DNA of 64,000 nucleotides from Chryseobacterium sp. ERMR1:04 (GTDB lineage Bacteria > Bacteroidota > Bacteroidia > Flavobacteriales > Weeksellaceae), in the NCBI RefSeq assembly GCF_001297705.1, contig NZ_LIRF01000009.1, forward strand, positions 62,001-126,000, written 5' to 3'. Under the pieces are notes generated by a model. It was given only the letters and a program-made list of their open reading frames with translations, did not search any database and was not told the DNA's origin. Numbering within the stretch: position 1 is the stretch's first letter; the number at the start of each line of letters is the position of its first letter. Shown piece after piece: positions 9,207-17,716 of the stretch. The position numbers and the translations under genes are program-made.

Positions 9207-9326
9207 TTTAGATATTAGAAAAAAGATGAAAGAAAAAAAGACTTTCATCACCTTATATAAAACGAATTTAGAATATTGAACTTTAGAATATTTCCTTGGT
9301 TCTTTAGTCTTTAATTAGAGATAAAA
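9206..9326 (+). repeat. heptad arrays in nuoD-nuoE spacer
   Basis: Two blocks of 7-bp periodicity are visible: 9206-9240, with four units of the form NNNNAGA, and 9264-9284, with three units GAANNTT (GAATTTA, GAATATT, GAACTTT), followed by looser units up to the nuoE start. The first block also contains a perfect 8-bp inverted repeat, GATGAAAG/CTTTCATC, at 9225-9249. Confidence 0.6.
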
Positions 9327-9327
9327 A

Positions 9328-9837
9328 ATGAGCGAAACAATAGCTTTTAAACCGGAAAGTTTAGCACAGGTACATAAAATTATGGCGAGATATCCTGAAG
9401 GTAGACAAAAATCTGCTCTTCTTCCTGTTCTACACATAGCACAGAAAGAATTCGGAGGATGGTTAGACGTTCCTGTGATGGATTATGTTGCTGAATTATT
9501 AAGTATTAAGCCAATTGAAGTATATGAAGTAGCTACTTTTTATACCATGTTCAATATGAAACCGGTTGGTAAATATGTCTTGGAAGTTTGCAGAACGGGA
9601 CCTTGTATGGTTTGCGGAAGCGAAAAAATCCTAGACCATATCAGAACTAAACTGAATATTAAGGATGGAGAAACTACTGAAGACGGTATGTTCACATTAA
9701 AGCCGGCTGAATGCCTTGGGGCTTGTGGATATGCGCCCATGTTGCAGTTAGGGAAATTCTTTCATGAAAATTTAACGATAGAAAAAGTTGACGAAATCCT
9801 AGATCTTTGCAGAGAAGGACAGGTTGATTTGGGCTAA
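9328..9837 (+). CDS. nuoE: NADH-quinone oxidoreductase subunit E
   Basis: NuoE is a thioredoxin-fold subunit that binds the 2Fe-2S cluster N1a beside the FMN site of NuoF. The four cysteines appear as CRTGPC and CLGAC, about 40 residues apart. The length of 169 aa is typical. The 121-bp upstream spacer is filled by heptads and an 8-bp hairpin. Confidence 0.96.
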   Translation: MSETIAFKPESLAQVHKIMARYPEGRQKSALLPVLHIAQKEFGGWLDVPVMDYVAELLSIKPIEVYEVATFYTMFNMKPVGKYVLEVCRTGPCMVCGSEKILDHIRTKLNIKDGETTEDGMFTLKPAECLGACGYAPMLQLGKFFHENLTIEKVDEILDLCREGQVDLG

Positions 9838-9862
9838 ATAAATTTTAAATTAATTAAAAAAG

Positions 9863-9911
9863 GCGCAAAGCAAATAGCCAAAAACTAGGAGCCACTCGCT
9901 AAAAGCATATA
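9863..9911 (+). repeat. heptad array, GC-phased, nuoE-nuoF spacer
   Basis: Seven consecutive 7-mers are present, six of which begin with GC (GCGCAAA, GCAAATA, GCCAAAA, then ACTAGGA, GCCACTC, GCTAAAA, GCATATA). The array ends 3 nt before the nuoF ATG and shares units with the nuoC-nuoD array. Confidence 0.75.
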
Positions 9912-9914
9912 AAA

Positions 9915-11273
9915 ATGAGTAAAAAACTTTTACTTAAGGACGCACATATAGAAGGTATTCGCTACTTTGAAACCTACCGTAAACAGGGAGGTTACACTGC
10001 AGCTGAAAAAGCCTTGAAAATGACACCCGAGGAAATCTTGGAAGAAGTAAAAGCTTCCGGCCTTCGTGGACGTGGTGGAGCAGGATTCCCAACAGGAATG
10101 AAGTGGAGCTTTTTGGCAAAACCGGAAGGCGTACCAAGACACTTGGTAGTAAATGCTGATGAATCTGAACCGGGAACGTTCAAAGACAGATATTTGATGG
10201 AATATCTTCCTCATTTATTGATAGAAGGAATGTTGATCTCATCTTTTGTTTTAGGTTCAAATGTTTCTTATATCTACATCCGTGGAGAATATTCTTGGAT
10301 TCCGGATATCTTAGAAGAAGCTATTGAAGAAGCTAAAGCTGCAGGATTTTTAGGTAAAAACATCTTAGGAACTGGTTTCGATTGTGAAATTTATGTTCAA
10401 AGAGGTGGTGGAGCTTATATCTGTGGTGAAGAAACAGCATTGCTTGAATCTCTTGAAGGTAAAAGAGGAAACCCAAGACTAAAACCACCATTCCCTGCCG
10501 TAAAAGGACTTTGGGAAAGACCAACGGTAGTAAATAACGTTGAATCTATCGCAGCAATTGTTCCTATCATTGATATTACAGGAGCTGAATATGCTAAAAT
10601 TGGAGTTGGAAGATCTACAGGTACAAAATTAATTTCTGCTTGTGGAAATATTAATAAGCCAGGAGTTTATGAAATCGACATGACCATTACGGTTGAAGAA
10701 TTCATTTACTCTGATGAATATTGTGGTGGTATTGCGAACGGTAAAAAGCTAAAAGCTTGTATTCCGGGAGGTAGTTCAGTGCCAATTGTTCCGGCTAATC
10801 TATTATTAAGAACCGTAAACGGAGAACCAAGATACATGAACTACGAATCATTAGCTGACGGTGGATTTGCTACCGGAACAATGATGGGTTCAGGAGGTTT
10901 CATTGTTTTAGATGAAGACCAGTGTATCGTAGAACATACCATGACGTTGGCGAGATTTTATCACCACGAAAGTTGTGGACAATGTACACCTTGCCGTGAA
11001 GGAACGGGATGGATGCATAAAATCTTAAAGAAAATTGAGAAAGGAGAAGGAAAAATGGAAGATATCGATCTACTTTGGGATATCCAGAGAAAAATCGAAG
11101 GAAATACCATTTGTCCTTTAGGTGATGCAGCAGCTTGGCCTGTAGCAGCAGCAATTCGTCACTTTAGAGACGAGTTTGAATGGCACGTGAAAAATCCGGA
11201 ATTGTCTCAGACACAAAATTACGGACTGGCAAATTACGCAGATCCAATTCCTGCTGTTGAAAAAAATGCTTAG
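9915..11273 (+). CDS. nuoF: NADH-quinone oxidoreductase subunit F
   Basis: NuoF binds NADH and FMN and holds the 4Fe-4S cluster N3. The glycine-rich NADH/FMN motif GLRGRGGAGFPTG is near residue 49. The cluster ligands are in HHESCGQCTPCREGTGW (near 353) and TICPLGD (near 395). At 452 residues it is complete. The next gene, an outer-membrane barrel protein foreign to complex I, begins only 5 bp after the stop. Confidence 0.97.
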   Translation: MSKKLLLKDAHIEGIRYFETYRKQGGYTAAEKALKMTPEEILEEVKASGLRGRGGAGFPTGMKWSFLAKPEGVPRHLVVNADESEPGTFKDRYLMEYLPHLLIEGMLISSFVLGSNVSYIYIRGEYSWIPDILEEAIEEAKAAGFLGKNILGTGFDCEIYVQRGGGAYICGEETALLESLEGKRGNPRLKPPFPAVKGLWERPTVVNNVESIAAIVPIIDITGAEYAKIGVGRSTGTKLISACGNINKPGVYEIDMTITVEEFIYSDEYCGGIANGKKLKACIPGGSSVPIVPANLLLRTVNGEPRYMNYESLADGGFATGTMMGSGGFIVLDEDQCIVEHTMTLARFYHHESCGQCTPCREGTGWMHKILKKIEKGEGKMEDIDLLWDIQRKIEGNTICPLGDAAAWPVAAAIRHFRDEFEWHVKNPELSQTQNYGLANYADPIPAVEKNA

Positions 11274-11278
11274 TTAAA

Positions 11279-12163
11279 ATGAAGAAGTTATTAGTTGTTG
11301 GATTAATGATGTCGGGGCTTGCTTTTGCGCAGGTTAAAAAAGATACATTAGAGAAAGAATATAAACTGGAGGTAGCTCCTTTGAATAAAGTTGAAAAGAA
11401 GGAGAAGCCTTTACCATTAAGCAAAAAAGGTCAGTTTTTCCTTTTCTATGGATGGAACAGAGCTGCTTACAGTAATTCGGATATCCATTTTCAAGGAAAC
11501 GGTTACGATTTTCAACTGAATAATGTATCAGCGCAGGACAGACCTACAAAATTTGGAATCGTTTATATTGATCCAAGTTGGTTTACCGTAACGCAGTATA
11601 ATTTCAGACTAGGATATTTTATTAAAGATAATTTAGCATTGGTACTTGGGATAGATCATATGAAATATGTGATGGATCAGAACCAGACAGTAGATTTCAA
11701 AGGTCATATTTCGGATCCTAAATATGCAGGAATGGTAGAAAACGGACAGGTGAATTTAGCAGATGAAAATTTCCTTACCTTCGAGCATACAGACGGATTA
11801 AATTATGAAAATTTAGGTCTTGAGAAATACAAAAACCTTATTCATAAGAAAAATATAGATTTAGTATGGTCTTATGGAGCCGGAATCGGGTTTATGTTTC
11901 CGAAAAGTAATGTAAAACTTTTTGGTAATGAAAGAAGTGACCGTTTTCACGTTGCAGGTATGGGAACCGATATCAGATCCAGTTTAAACTTAGTTTTCTG
12001 GAAAAACTGGATGATCAGAGTAGAAGCAAAAGCCGGTTATATTAATATGTGGGATATTAAAACCACCTTAAATAACAAACCTGATAAAGCACAACAGGAT
12101 TTTGTTTTCGGACAAGTTCTGGCAGGAATCGGATATACATTTAATACGAAGAAAAATAAATAA
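11279..12163 (+). CDS. outer-membrane beta-barrel protein inside the nuo operon
   Basis: The 294-aa protein has a signal peptide (MKKLLVVGLMMSGLAFAQ) and ends in alternating strands with a GIGYTFNTK-type close, consistent with a small outer-membrane beta-barrel. It is not a complex I subunit. It starts 5 bp after nuoF and lies 41 bp before nuoG on the same strand, so it must be cotranscribed with the operon. Its role is unknown. A lysine-rich segment after the signal peptide (residues 20-50) is probably periplasmic. Confidence 0.75.
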   Translation: MKKLLVVGLMMSGLAFAQVKKDTLEKEYKLEVAPLNKVEKKEKPLPLSKKGQFFLFYGWNRAAYSNSDIHFQGNGYDFQLNNVSAQDRPTKFGIVYIDPSWFTVTQYNFRLGYFIKDNLALVLGIDHMKYVMDQNQTVDFKGHISDPKYAGMVENGQVNLADENFLTFEHTDGLNYENLGLEKYKNLIHKKNIDLVWSYGAGIGFMFPKSNVKLFGNERSDRFHVAGMGTDIRSSLNLVFWKNWMIRVEAKAGYINMWDIKTTLNNKPDKAQQDFVFGQVLAGIGYTFNTKKNK

Positions 12164-12167
12164 CAAA

Positions 12168-12202
12168 GCCTATTGCTTAATGCAGAAAGCTTAAAGCATA
12201 TG
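12168..12202 (+). repeat. heptad array, GC-phased x5, upstream of nuoG
   Basis: Five consecutive 7-mers begin with GC (GCCTATT, GCTTAAT, GCAGAAA, GCTTAAA, GCATATG), ending 2 nt before the nuoG ATG. They fill nearly the whole spacer after the beta-barrel gene. Confidence 0.75.
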
Positions 12203-12204
12203 AT

Positions 12205-13203
12205 ATGAGCGAAGAAGTTAAAAAATTCACAATAACTATAGACGGACAAACTACCGAAGTTTTGCCTGGTACTTCTATTCTTGAAGCAGCAAGACAAATC
12301 GGTGGAAAATCTGTACCTCCTGCAATGTGCTATTACAGCAAATTGGAAACCAGTGGAGGAAGATGTAGAACTTGCTTAGTAGAAGTTTCGAAAGGATCGG
12401 AAGCAGATCCTCGCCCTATGCCAAAATTAGTTGCGAGTTGCAGAACTAACGTAATGGATGGTATGGAAGTTAAAAATCTTTCTTCTGAAAAAGCTCAGGA
12501 AGGAAGAAAGGCGGTTACCGAATTTTTATTAGTAAATCACCCACTAGACTGTCCTGTATGTGATCAGGCTGGTGAATGTCATCTTCAGGATCTTGGGTAT
12601 GAGCACGGAAATCTTCAGACAAGAACTGAGTTTGAAAGAAATACCTACGAAGCAGACGATCTTGGTCCGAATATCAAGTTGAATATGAACCGTTGTATTC
12701 TTTGCGCAAGATGCGTATTGACGGCAAACCAATTAACAGAGACTAGAGAGCACGGAATTCTTTTCAGAGGAGATCACGCAGAAATTTCTACCTATTTAAA
12801 TAAAGCTTTAGATAACGACTACATCGGAAACATTATCGATGTGTGTCCTGTTGGAGCATTAACAGACAGAACTTCTCGTTTTGCAAGCAGAGTTTGGTTT
12901 ACAAAACCAATGAATGCTACTTGTAAATGTGGTAAATGTTCAGGAAAAGCTGTTGTTTGGATGAAAGGTGACGAGATTGTAAGAGTTACTGCCAGAAAAG
13001 ATCAGTGGGGAGAAGTTGAAGAATTCATCTGTGATACCTGCCGTTTCGAAAGAAAAGAACTTTCAGATTGGAATATTGAAGGTCCTAGACATATCGACAG
13101 ACATTCTGTTATTTCATTGAATCACTATGAAAAGCCTAAAGATGAGCTAAGAGTTTTAGACAATCCAATGGCTAAGGAAATCAGTGAAAAAGACGAAAAA
13201 TAA
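12205..13203 (+). CDS. nuoG: short NADH-quinone oxidoreductase subunit G
   Basis: NuoG carries the iron-sulfur chain linking NuoF to NuoI. Visible ligands are the 2Fe-2S N1b set (CYYSKLETSGGRCRTC plus SCRT), the His-Cys N5 set (HPLDCPVCDQAGEC), the N4 set (CILCARC and DVCPVGA) and a further four-cysteine group TCKCGKC/ICDTC that could hold an N7-like cluster. The protein stops at 332 residues, so the long molybdopterin-oxidoreductase-like domain of the roughly 800-900 aa enterobacterial form is absent. The stop is clean and nuoH follows after 79 bp, so this appears to be the native flavobacterial form and not a truncation. Confidence 0.93.
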   Translation: MSEEVKKFTITIDGQTTEVLPGTSILEAARQIGGKSVPPAMCYYSKLETSGGRCRTCLVEVSKGSEADPRPMPKLVASCRTNVMDGMEVKNLSSEKAQEGRKAVTEFLLVNHPLDCPVCDQAGECHLQDLGYEHGNLQTRTEFERNTYEADDLGPNIKLNMNRCILCARCVLTANQLTETREHGILFRGDHAEISTYLNKALDNDYIGNIIDVCPVGALTDRTSRFASRVWFTKPMNATCKCGKCSGKAVVWMKGDEIVRVTARKDQWGEVEEFICDTCRFERKELSDWNIEGPRHIDRHSVISLNHYEKPKDELRVLDNPMAKEISEKDEK

Positions 13204-13211
13204 TTTTAATA

Positions 13212-13282
13212 AGATTACAGATTTCAGAAACAGATTGAATCTAATTTCTAACTTCTAATATCTAACATCTATAAAAATAAAA
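13212..13282 (+). repeat. heptad array in nuoG-nuoH spacer
   Basis: Three AGA-phased 7-mers (13212-13232) are followed by five CTA-phased ones (CTAATTT, CTAACTT, CTAATAT, CTAACAT, CTATAAA; 13241-13275) and a final AATAAAA that touches the nuoH ATG. The heptad family differs from the GC type but the period is the same. Confidence 0.75.
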
Positions 13283-14347
13283 ATGGATTTACTTACATTT
13301 AAACTTATACTTGTACTTGCGCTTTTCTTGTTATCATTAACGATAGCAGCCTACTCTACTTGGGCAGAAAGAAAAGTTGCTTCTATTATGCAAGACAGAA
13401 TTGGTCCCAACAGAGCCGGACCTTTCGGATTACTACAGCCTCTTGCAGATGGTGGAAAGTTTTTCTTCAAAGAAGACTTTACGCCTGCCAATGCAGAGAG
13501 ATTCCTATTTGTATTAGGACCGGCTTTGGTAATGTTTATTTCATTAATCACAGGAGCCGTTATTCCTTGGGGTAAAAGTTTAAATATTGGAGGTACTTCT
13601 TTTGATCTACAGGTGGCTAACATTGATGTTGGTGTACTTTTTATCATCGGAATGGCTTCTATTGGTGTTTACGGAATCATGATCGGAGGTTGGGCTTCTA
13701 ATAACAAATATTCATTATTAGGTGCCATCCGTGCTTCGTCTCAGATGATTTCTTATGAATTGGCAATGGGATTGGCTTTACTTTCTATCATTATGATGAC
13801 AGGAAGTTTAGATTTAAAAGTAATTACAGAAAGCCAGACTACAGGAAAACTTTGGGGAGTGATTCCTTGGGTTTCCGGGATGAACTGGAATATTTTCTAC
13901 CAACCAATTGCCTTCCTTGTATTCTTCGTAGCTGCTTTGGCAGAAACCAACAGACACCCTTTCGATTTACCGGAATGTGAATCTGAATTGGTAACAGGAT
14001 ATTCTACAGAATACTCATCAATGAAATTAGGATTATACATGTTCGGTGAATATGTGAACATGTTTATTTCAAATGCTTTTATGGTTGTTCTTTTCTTCGG
14101 AGGGTATAACTATCCTGGAATTGAGTGGGTAACTCAGCACTGGGGTGAGAACACTGCAGGAATCTTGAGTGTTGTAGCATTTTTAGCGAAAACAATTATC
14201 GGAATCTTGATCTTTATGTGGATCAGATGGACCCTTCCAAGATTTAGATATGACCAATTAATGCACCTAGGTTGGAAAACATTAATTCCAATGGCTTTGG
14301 TGAACTTAATTATTACAGGTGCTGTAATTTTAGCATTTGCAAACTAA
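13283..14347 (+). CDS. nuoH: NADH-quinone oxidoreductase subunit H
   Basis: NuoH is the membrane subunit that joins the quinone site to the proton channel. The 354-aa protein has about eight hydrophobic helices. It shows the ERKVASIMQDRIGPNRAGP loop and the acidic loop with ETNRHPFDLPECESELVTGY followed by EYSSMKLGLYMFGEY. The length is slightly longer than the E. coli form and typical for the phylum. Confidence 0.97.
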   Translation: MDLLTFKLILVLALFLLSLTIAAYSTWAERKVASIMQDRIGPNRAGPFGLLQPLADGGKFFFKEDFTPANAERFLFVLGPALVMFISLITGAVIPWGKSLNIGGTSFDLQVANIDVGVLFIIGMASIGVYGIMIGGWASNNKYSLLGAIRASSQMISYELAMGLALLSIIMMTGSLDLKVITESQTTGKLWGVIPWVSGMNWNIFYQPIAFLVFFVAALAETNRHPFDLPECESELVTGYSTEYSSMKLGLYMFGEYVNMFISNAFMVVLFFGGYNYPGIEWVTQHWGENTAGILSVVAFLAKTIIGILIFMWIRWTLPRFRYDQLMHLGWKTLIPMALVNLIITGAVILAFAN

Positions 14348-14409
14348 GAAATAGATAAGAATATATTTTTAACGCTGAATAAAAATTCGGCCTAAAAAAA
14401 ATAAAATAA

Positions 14410-14967
14410 ATGAAACTTACTAACAGATCAAAAGTTGTTTCTAACAAAGAAATGACCCTTGCTGAGAAAATCTACCTCCCGGCGATTTTCAAAGGTATGG
14501 GGATTACATTTAAGCATGCTGTAAGAACCGTTATGAAAGGTGCTCCTGCAGTTTATTCGTATCCTGAAGTACAGAAGCCAAGAACGACTATCTGGAGAGG
14601 TCAGCACGTTTTGAAAAGAGACGAGGAAGGCAGAGAAAGATGTACAGCTTGTGGACTTTGTGCGGTAGCATGCCCTGCAGAAGCAATTACAATGACTGCG
14701 GCTGAAAGAACGAAAGAAGAAAAAGGCCTTTACAGAGAAGAGAAATATGCCTCAGTATATGAAATCAATATGCTAAGATGTATTTTCTGCGGTATGTGTG
14801 AAGAAGCTTGTCCGAAATCTGCAATCTATCTTACAGACAGATTGGTAGACGTGGAAACCAACAGAGGTTCTTTCATCTACGGAAAGGAAAAGTTAGTCGA
14901 AAAAATAAATGAAAGGATTGATATCACTACAAGACAATCCGAGAAACAAAAAAATGCGGTAAAATAA
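14410..14967 (+). CDS. nuoI: NADH-quinone oxidoreductase subunit I
   Basis: NuoI holds clusters N6a and N6b. Two complete 4Fe-4S motifs are present: CTACGLCAVACPAEAI near residue 78 and CIFCGMCEEACPKSAI near 126. The 185-aa length is normal. Its stop codon overlaps the nuoJ start by one base (TAATG), suggesting translational coupling. Confidence 0.97.
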   Translation: MKLTNRSKVVSNKEMTLAEKIYLPAIFKGMGITFKHAVRTVMKGAPAVYSYPEVQKPRTTIWRGQHVLKRDEEGRERCTACGLCAVACPAEAITMTAAERTKEEKGLYREEKYASVYEINMLRCIFCGMCEEACPKSAIYLTDRLVDVETNRGSFIYGKEKLVEKINERIDITTRQSEKQKNAVK

Positions 14968-15464
14968 TGGATCAGTTTTTATTTTTCTTGGTGGCGTTTT
15001 TAGCAGTGGCTAGTGCAGTGTATTTTGTATTTGCAAGAAATCCTTTATATGCTATTTTGTCATTAATTGTCACGATGTTTTCCATTGCAGGAATGTACAT
15101 TCTTTTGAATGCACAGTTCTTAGCAATTATTCAGATTATAGTATATGCCGGAGCAATCATGGTATTATTCCTTTATATACTGATGATGCTTAACCTTAAT
15201 AAAGAAGACGAAAGTAAGAAGAGCAATACTTTAAAATTTATTGGAGTTTTTACAGCAGGTCTTTTATTAATTGGAGTTTTAGGCGTATTCAGAGGAGTAC
15301 AAGACAAACACATTGTTGCAGATAATGTAGACAAAGGGGTTGGTCTTACTAAAAATCTGGGTAGACTTTTGTTTAACGAATATGTTTTGCCGTTTGAGCT
15401 TGCCTCGATTCTTATTTTAGCAGGTATTGTAGGTGCGGTATTAATCGGTAAAAAAGATTTATAA
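14967..15464 (+). CDS. nuoJ: NADH-quinone oxidoreductase subunit J
   Basis: NuoJ is a five-helix membrane subunit of the proton-pumping arm. The 165-aa sequence has the conserved NAQFLAIIQIIVYAGAIMVLF helix containing a pi-bulge, and a last helix ending LIGKKDL. It overlaps nuoI by one base and is 4 bp from nuoK. Confidence 0.95.
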   Translation: MDQFLFFLVAFLAVASAVYFVFARNPLYAILSLIVTMFSIAGMYILLNAQFLAIIQIIVYAGAIMVLFLYILMMLNLNKEDESKKSNTLKFIGVFTAGLLLIGVLGVFRGVQDKHIVADNVDKGVGLTKNLGRLLFNEYVLPFELASILILAGIVGAVLIGKKDL

Positions 15465-15468
15465 AATT

Positions 15469-15798
15469 ATGGGAGAAGTAAATACATTTATACAAAGCGT
15501 CCCTCTAGATTATTTCATAATTCTTTCTTCAGTATTGTTCTGTTTGGGAGTATTGGGAGTATTGTTGAGAAAAAACGCTATTGTTATTTTGGGTTGTGTT
15601 GAGCTTATGCTGAATTCTACAAACCTTTTATTAGCTGCATTTTCAGCCTACAAAGGGAATGGCGACGGACAACTTTTAGTTTTCTTCATTATGGTGGTGG
15701 CTGCTGCGGAAGTAGCAGTAGGTTTGGCAATTATTGCTATGCTATATAGAAATACCCGTTCTGTGGATGTAAGTATATTTAATAAATTAAGAGGATAA
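15469..15798 (+). CDS. nuoK: NADH-quinone oxidoreductase subunit K
   Basis: NuoK is a three-helix membrane subunit related to MrpC. The 109 residues contain the helix VILGCVELMLNSTNLLLAAF, whose glutamate is a key proton-path residue, and the second glutamate in AAAEVAVGLAI. The gene lies between nuoJ and nuoL with spacers of 4 and 2 bp. Confidence 0.96.
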   Translation: MGEVNTFIQSVPLDYFIILSSVLFCLGVLGVLLRKNAIVILGCVELMLNSTNLLLAAFSAYKGNGDGQLLVFFIMVVAAAEVAVGLAIIAMLYRNTRSVDVSIFNKLRG

Positions 15799-15800
15799 GA

Positions 15801-17714
15801 ATGGAAAATTTAGTGTATGCAATAGTACTTTTACCACTTTTAGGTTTTCTTATTAACGGTTTATTCGGGAAAAATCTTCCAAAAATAGTTGTTGGAAGTT
15901 TGGCTACGATTGCTGTTTTCGGATCTTTCTGTATCGCAGTAAGCCTTTTCATGAATTTCGATTCTGAAAGTCAGCCTGTGATCGTAAAAGCTTTTGAATG
16001 GTTTAGAGTAAATGGAATTCAGATCAATTTTGGTTTCCAGATCGATCAATTATCATTAATGATGATTATGGTTATCACAGGAATCGGATCTTTGATTCAC
16101 CTGTACTCTATCGGATATATGAGTCATGATAAAGGTTTCTATAAGTTTTTTACTTATTTAAATCTATTTATCTTCTCAATGTTATTATTAGTAATGGGAA
16201 GCAACTACCTGATCTTATTCATCGGATGGGAAGGTGTAGGATTGTGTTCTTATTTATTGATTGGGTTTTGGTATACCAACGAAGAATATGGTAAAGCAGC
16301 AAGAAAAGCTTTCATCATGAACAGAATTGGTGACTTAGCATTATTGATCGGTATCTTTATGATCGCTTCTCAAACCAATGCAGTAGATTACCTTACAGTA
16401 GCTCAAAACGCAGGGAAATTTGAATTAGATGGATCTGTAATTATCTTTATTACGGCGAGTTTATTTATCGGTGCAACTGGTAAATCGGCTCAGGTCCCTT
16501 TATATACTTGGTTACCGGACGCGATGGCAGGACCAACTCCTGTATCAGCATTGATTCATGCGGCAACGATGGTTACGGCAGGTATTTATTTAGTGGTAAG
16601 ATCAAATTTCTTATTTACGTTAGCACCAACCGTTCAGGACGGAATCTTATTAATAGGATTCTTAACCGCTGCTTTAGCCGGTTTCTATGCTCTTCGTCAA
16701 AACGATATCAAAAAAGTATTGGCCTATTCTACAGTTTCACAACTTGGATTCATGTTCATTGCTTTAGGATTAGGAGCGTATACAACAGCAATGTTCCACG
16801 TAATGACGCACGCTTTCTTCAAAGCATTGTTATTCTTAGGAGCAGGTTCTGTAATTCACGCAATGAGCAACGAACAGGATATGCGTTTCATGGGAGGTCT
16901 TAAAAAGTACATTCCTATTACTCACGCTACCTTCCTTATCGGAACATTGGCAATTTCAGGATTCCCTTTATTATCAGGGATGATTTCTAAAGACGAAATT
17001 TTAGTGGCTGCTTATGCTAAAAACCCTATTTACTGGGTAATGTTATTCATTTTAGCGGCAATCACTGCAACGTATATGTTCAGACTGTATTACCTGACTT
17101 TCCACGGAGAGTTCAGAGGTACAGAAGATCAGAAACACCATTTACACGAAAGCCCGACAAGCATGACATTACCATTGATCGTCTTGGCTATTCTTTCTGT
17201 ATTAGGTGGATTAATTAACCTTCCTCACTTCATCGGACACGGTCATTATGCCAAACTAATGGAATGGCTAAAACCTGTTCTTACCGAGGAAAGTTTCAAA
17301 CAAATGGAAAGTACCCTTTCAGGAGTTCCTTTTAATACTGAAATGATCCTTCTTGGAGCAACAGTATTAATGTTCTTCGCTGTTTGGTTCATTGTGAAAA
17401 ATACTTATGTAAATAAGAAGAAAATGGCTCTTGCTGAAGAGAACTACACCGGATGGGAAAAGCTTTCTGCTAAAAAACTATATGTAGACGAACTTTACAA
17501 TGCATTAATTGTAAAAACTGTTGAAGGATTAGGACGTGGAGGAAAGATGTTTGATAAGGGAATACTAGATCGTTTCGTTGACTTTGTGGGCGAAGGCGCT
17601 GAAGACAGCGGCAGATCTATGAAACGTATCCAAAACGGAAACGTTGAGACATATATACTTATCATGTCTTTAGCTGTGGGAATTATACTGATTGTTAACT
17701 TTATACTACAATAA
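15801..17714 (+). CDS. nuoL: NADH-quinone oxidoreductase subunit L
   Basis: NuoL is the distal antiporter-like pump subunit with the long lateral helix. The 637-aa protein shows the lysine/glutamate helices, LIGWEGVGLCSYLLIGFWY near residue 140 and LIHAATMVTAGIYLVVRS near 250, and a C-terminal extension (from about 540) for the lateral helix. Spacing to nuoM is 2 bp. Confidence 0.97.
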   Translation: MENLVYAIVLLPLLGFLINGLFGKNLPKIVVGSLATIAVFGSFCIAVSLFMNFDSESQPVIVKAFEWFRVNGIQINFGFQIDQLSLMMIMVITGIGSLIHLYSIGYMSHDKGFYKFFTYLNLFIFSMLLLVMGSNYLILFIGWEGVGLCSYLLIGFWYTNEEYGKAARKAFIMNRIGDLALLIGIFMIASQTNAVDYLTVAQNAGKFELDGSVIIFITASLFIGATGKSAQVPLYTWLPDAMAGPTPVSALIHAATMVTAGIYLVVRSNFLFTLAPTVQDGILLIGFLTAALAGFYALRQNDIKKVLAYSTVSQLGFMFIALGLGAYTTAMFHVMTHAFFKALLFLGAGSVIHAMSNEQDMRFMGGLKKYIPITHATFLIGTLAISGFPLLSGMISKDEILVAAYAKNPIYWVMLFILAAITATYMFRLYYLTFHGEFRGTEDQKHHLHESPTSMTLPLIVLAILSVLGGLINLPHFIGHGHYAKLMEWLKPVLTEESFKQMESTLSGVPFNTEMILLGATVLMFFAVWFIVKNTYVNKKKMALAEENYTGWEKLSAKKLYVDELYNALIVKTVEGLGRGGKMFDKGILDRFVDFVGEGAEDSGRSMKRIQNGNVETYILIMSLAVGIILIVNFILQ

Positions 17715-17716
17715 TA

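Noticed and set aside
7925-13282. CRISPR array or minisatellite in the nuo spacers
   Set aside because: Units are only 7 bp, degenerate, and have no unique spacers.
16508-16903. 131-codon ORF inside nuoL in another frame
   Set aside because: It lies wholly within nuoL, which has strong protein evidence; the translation looks random.
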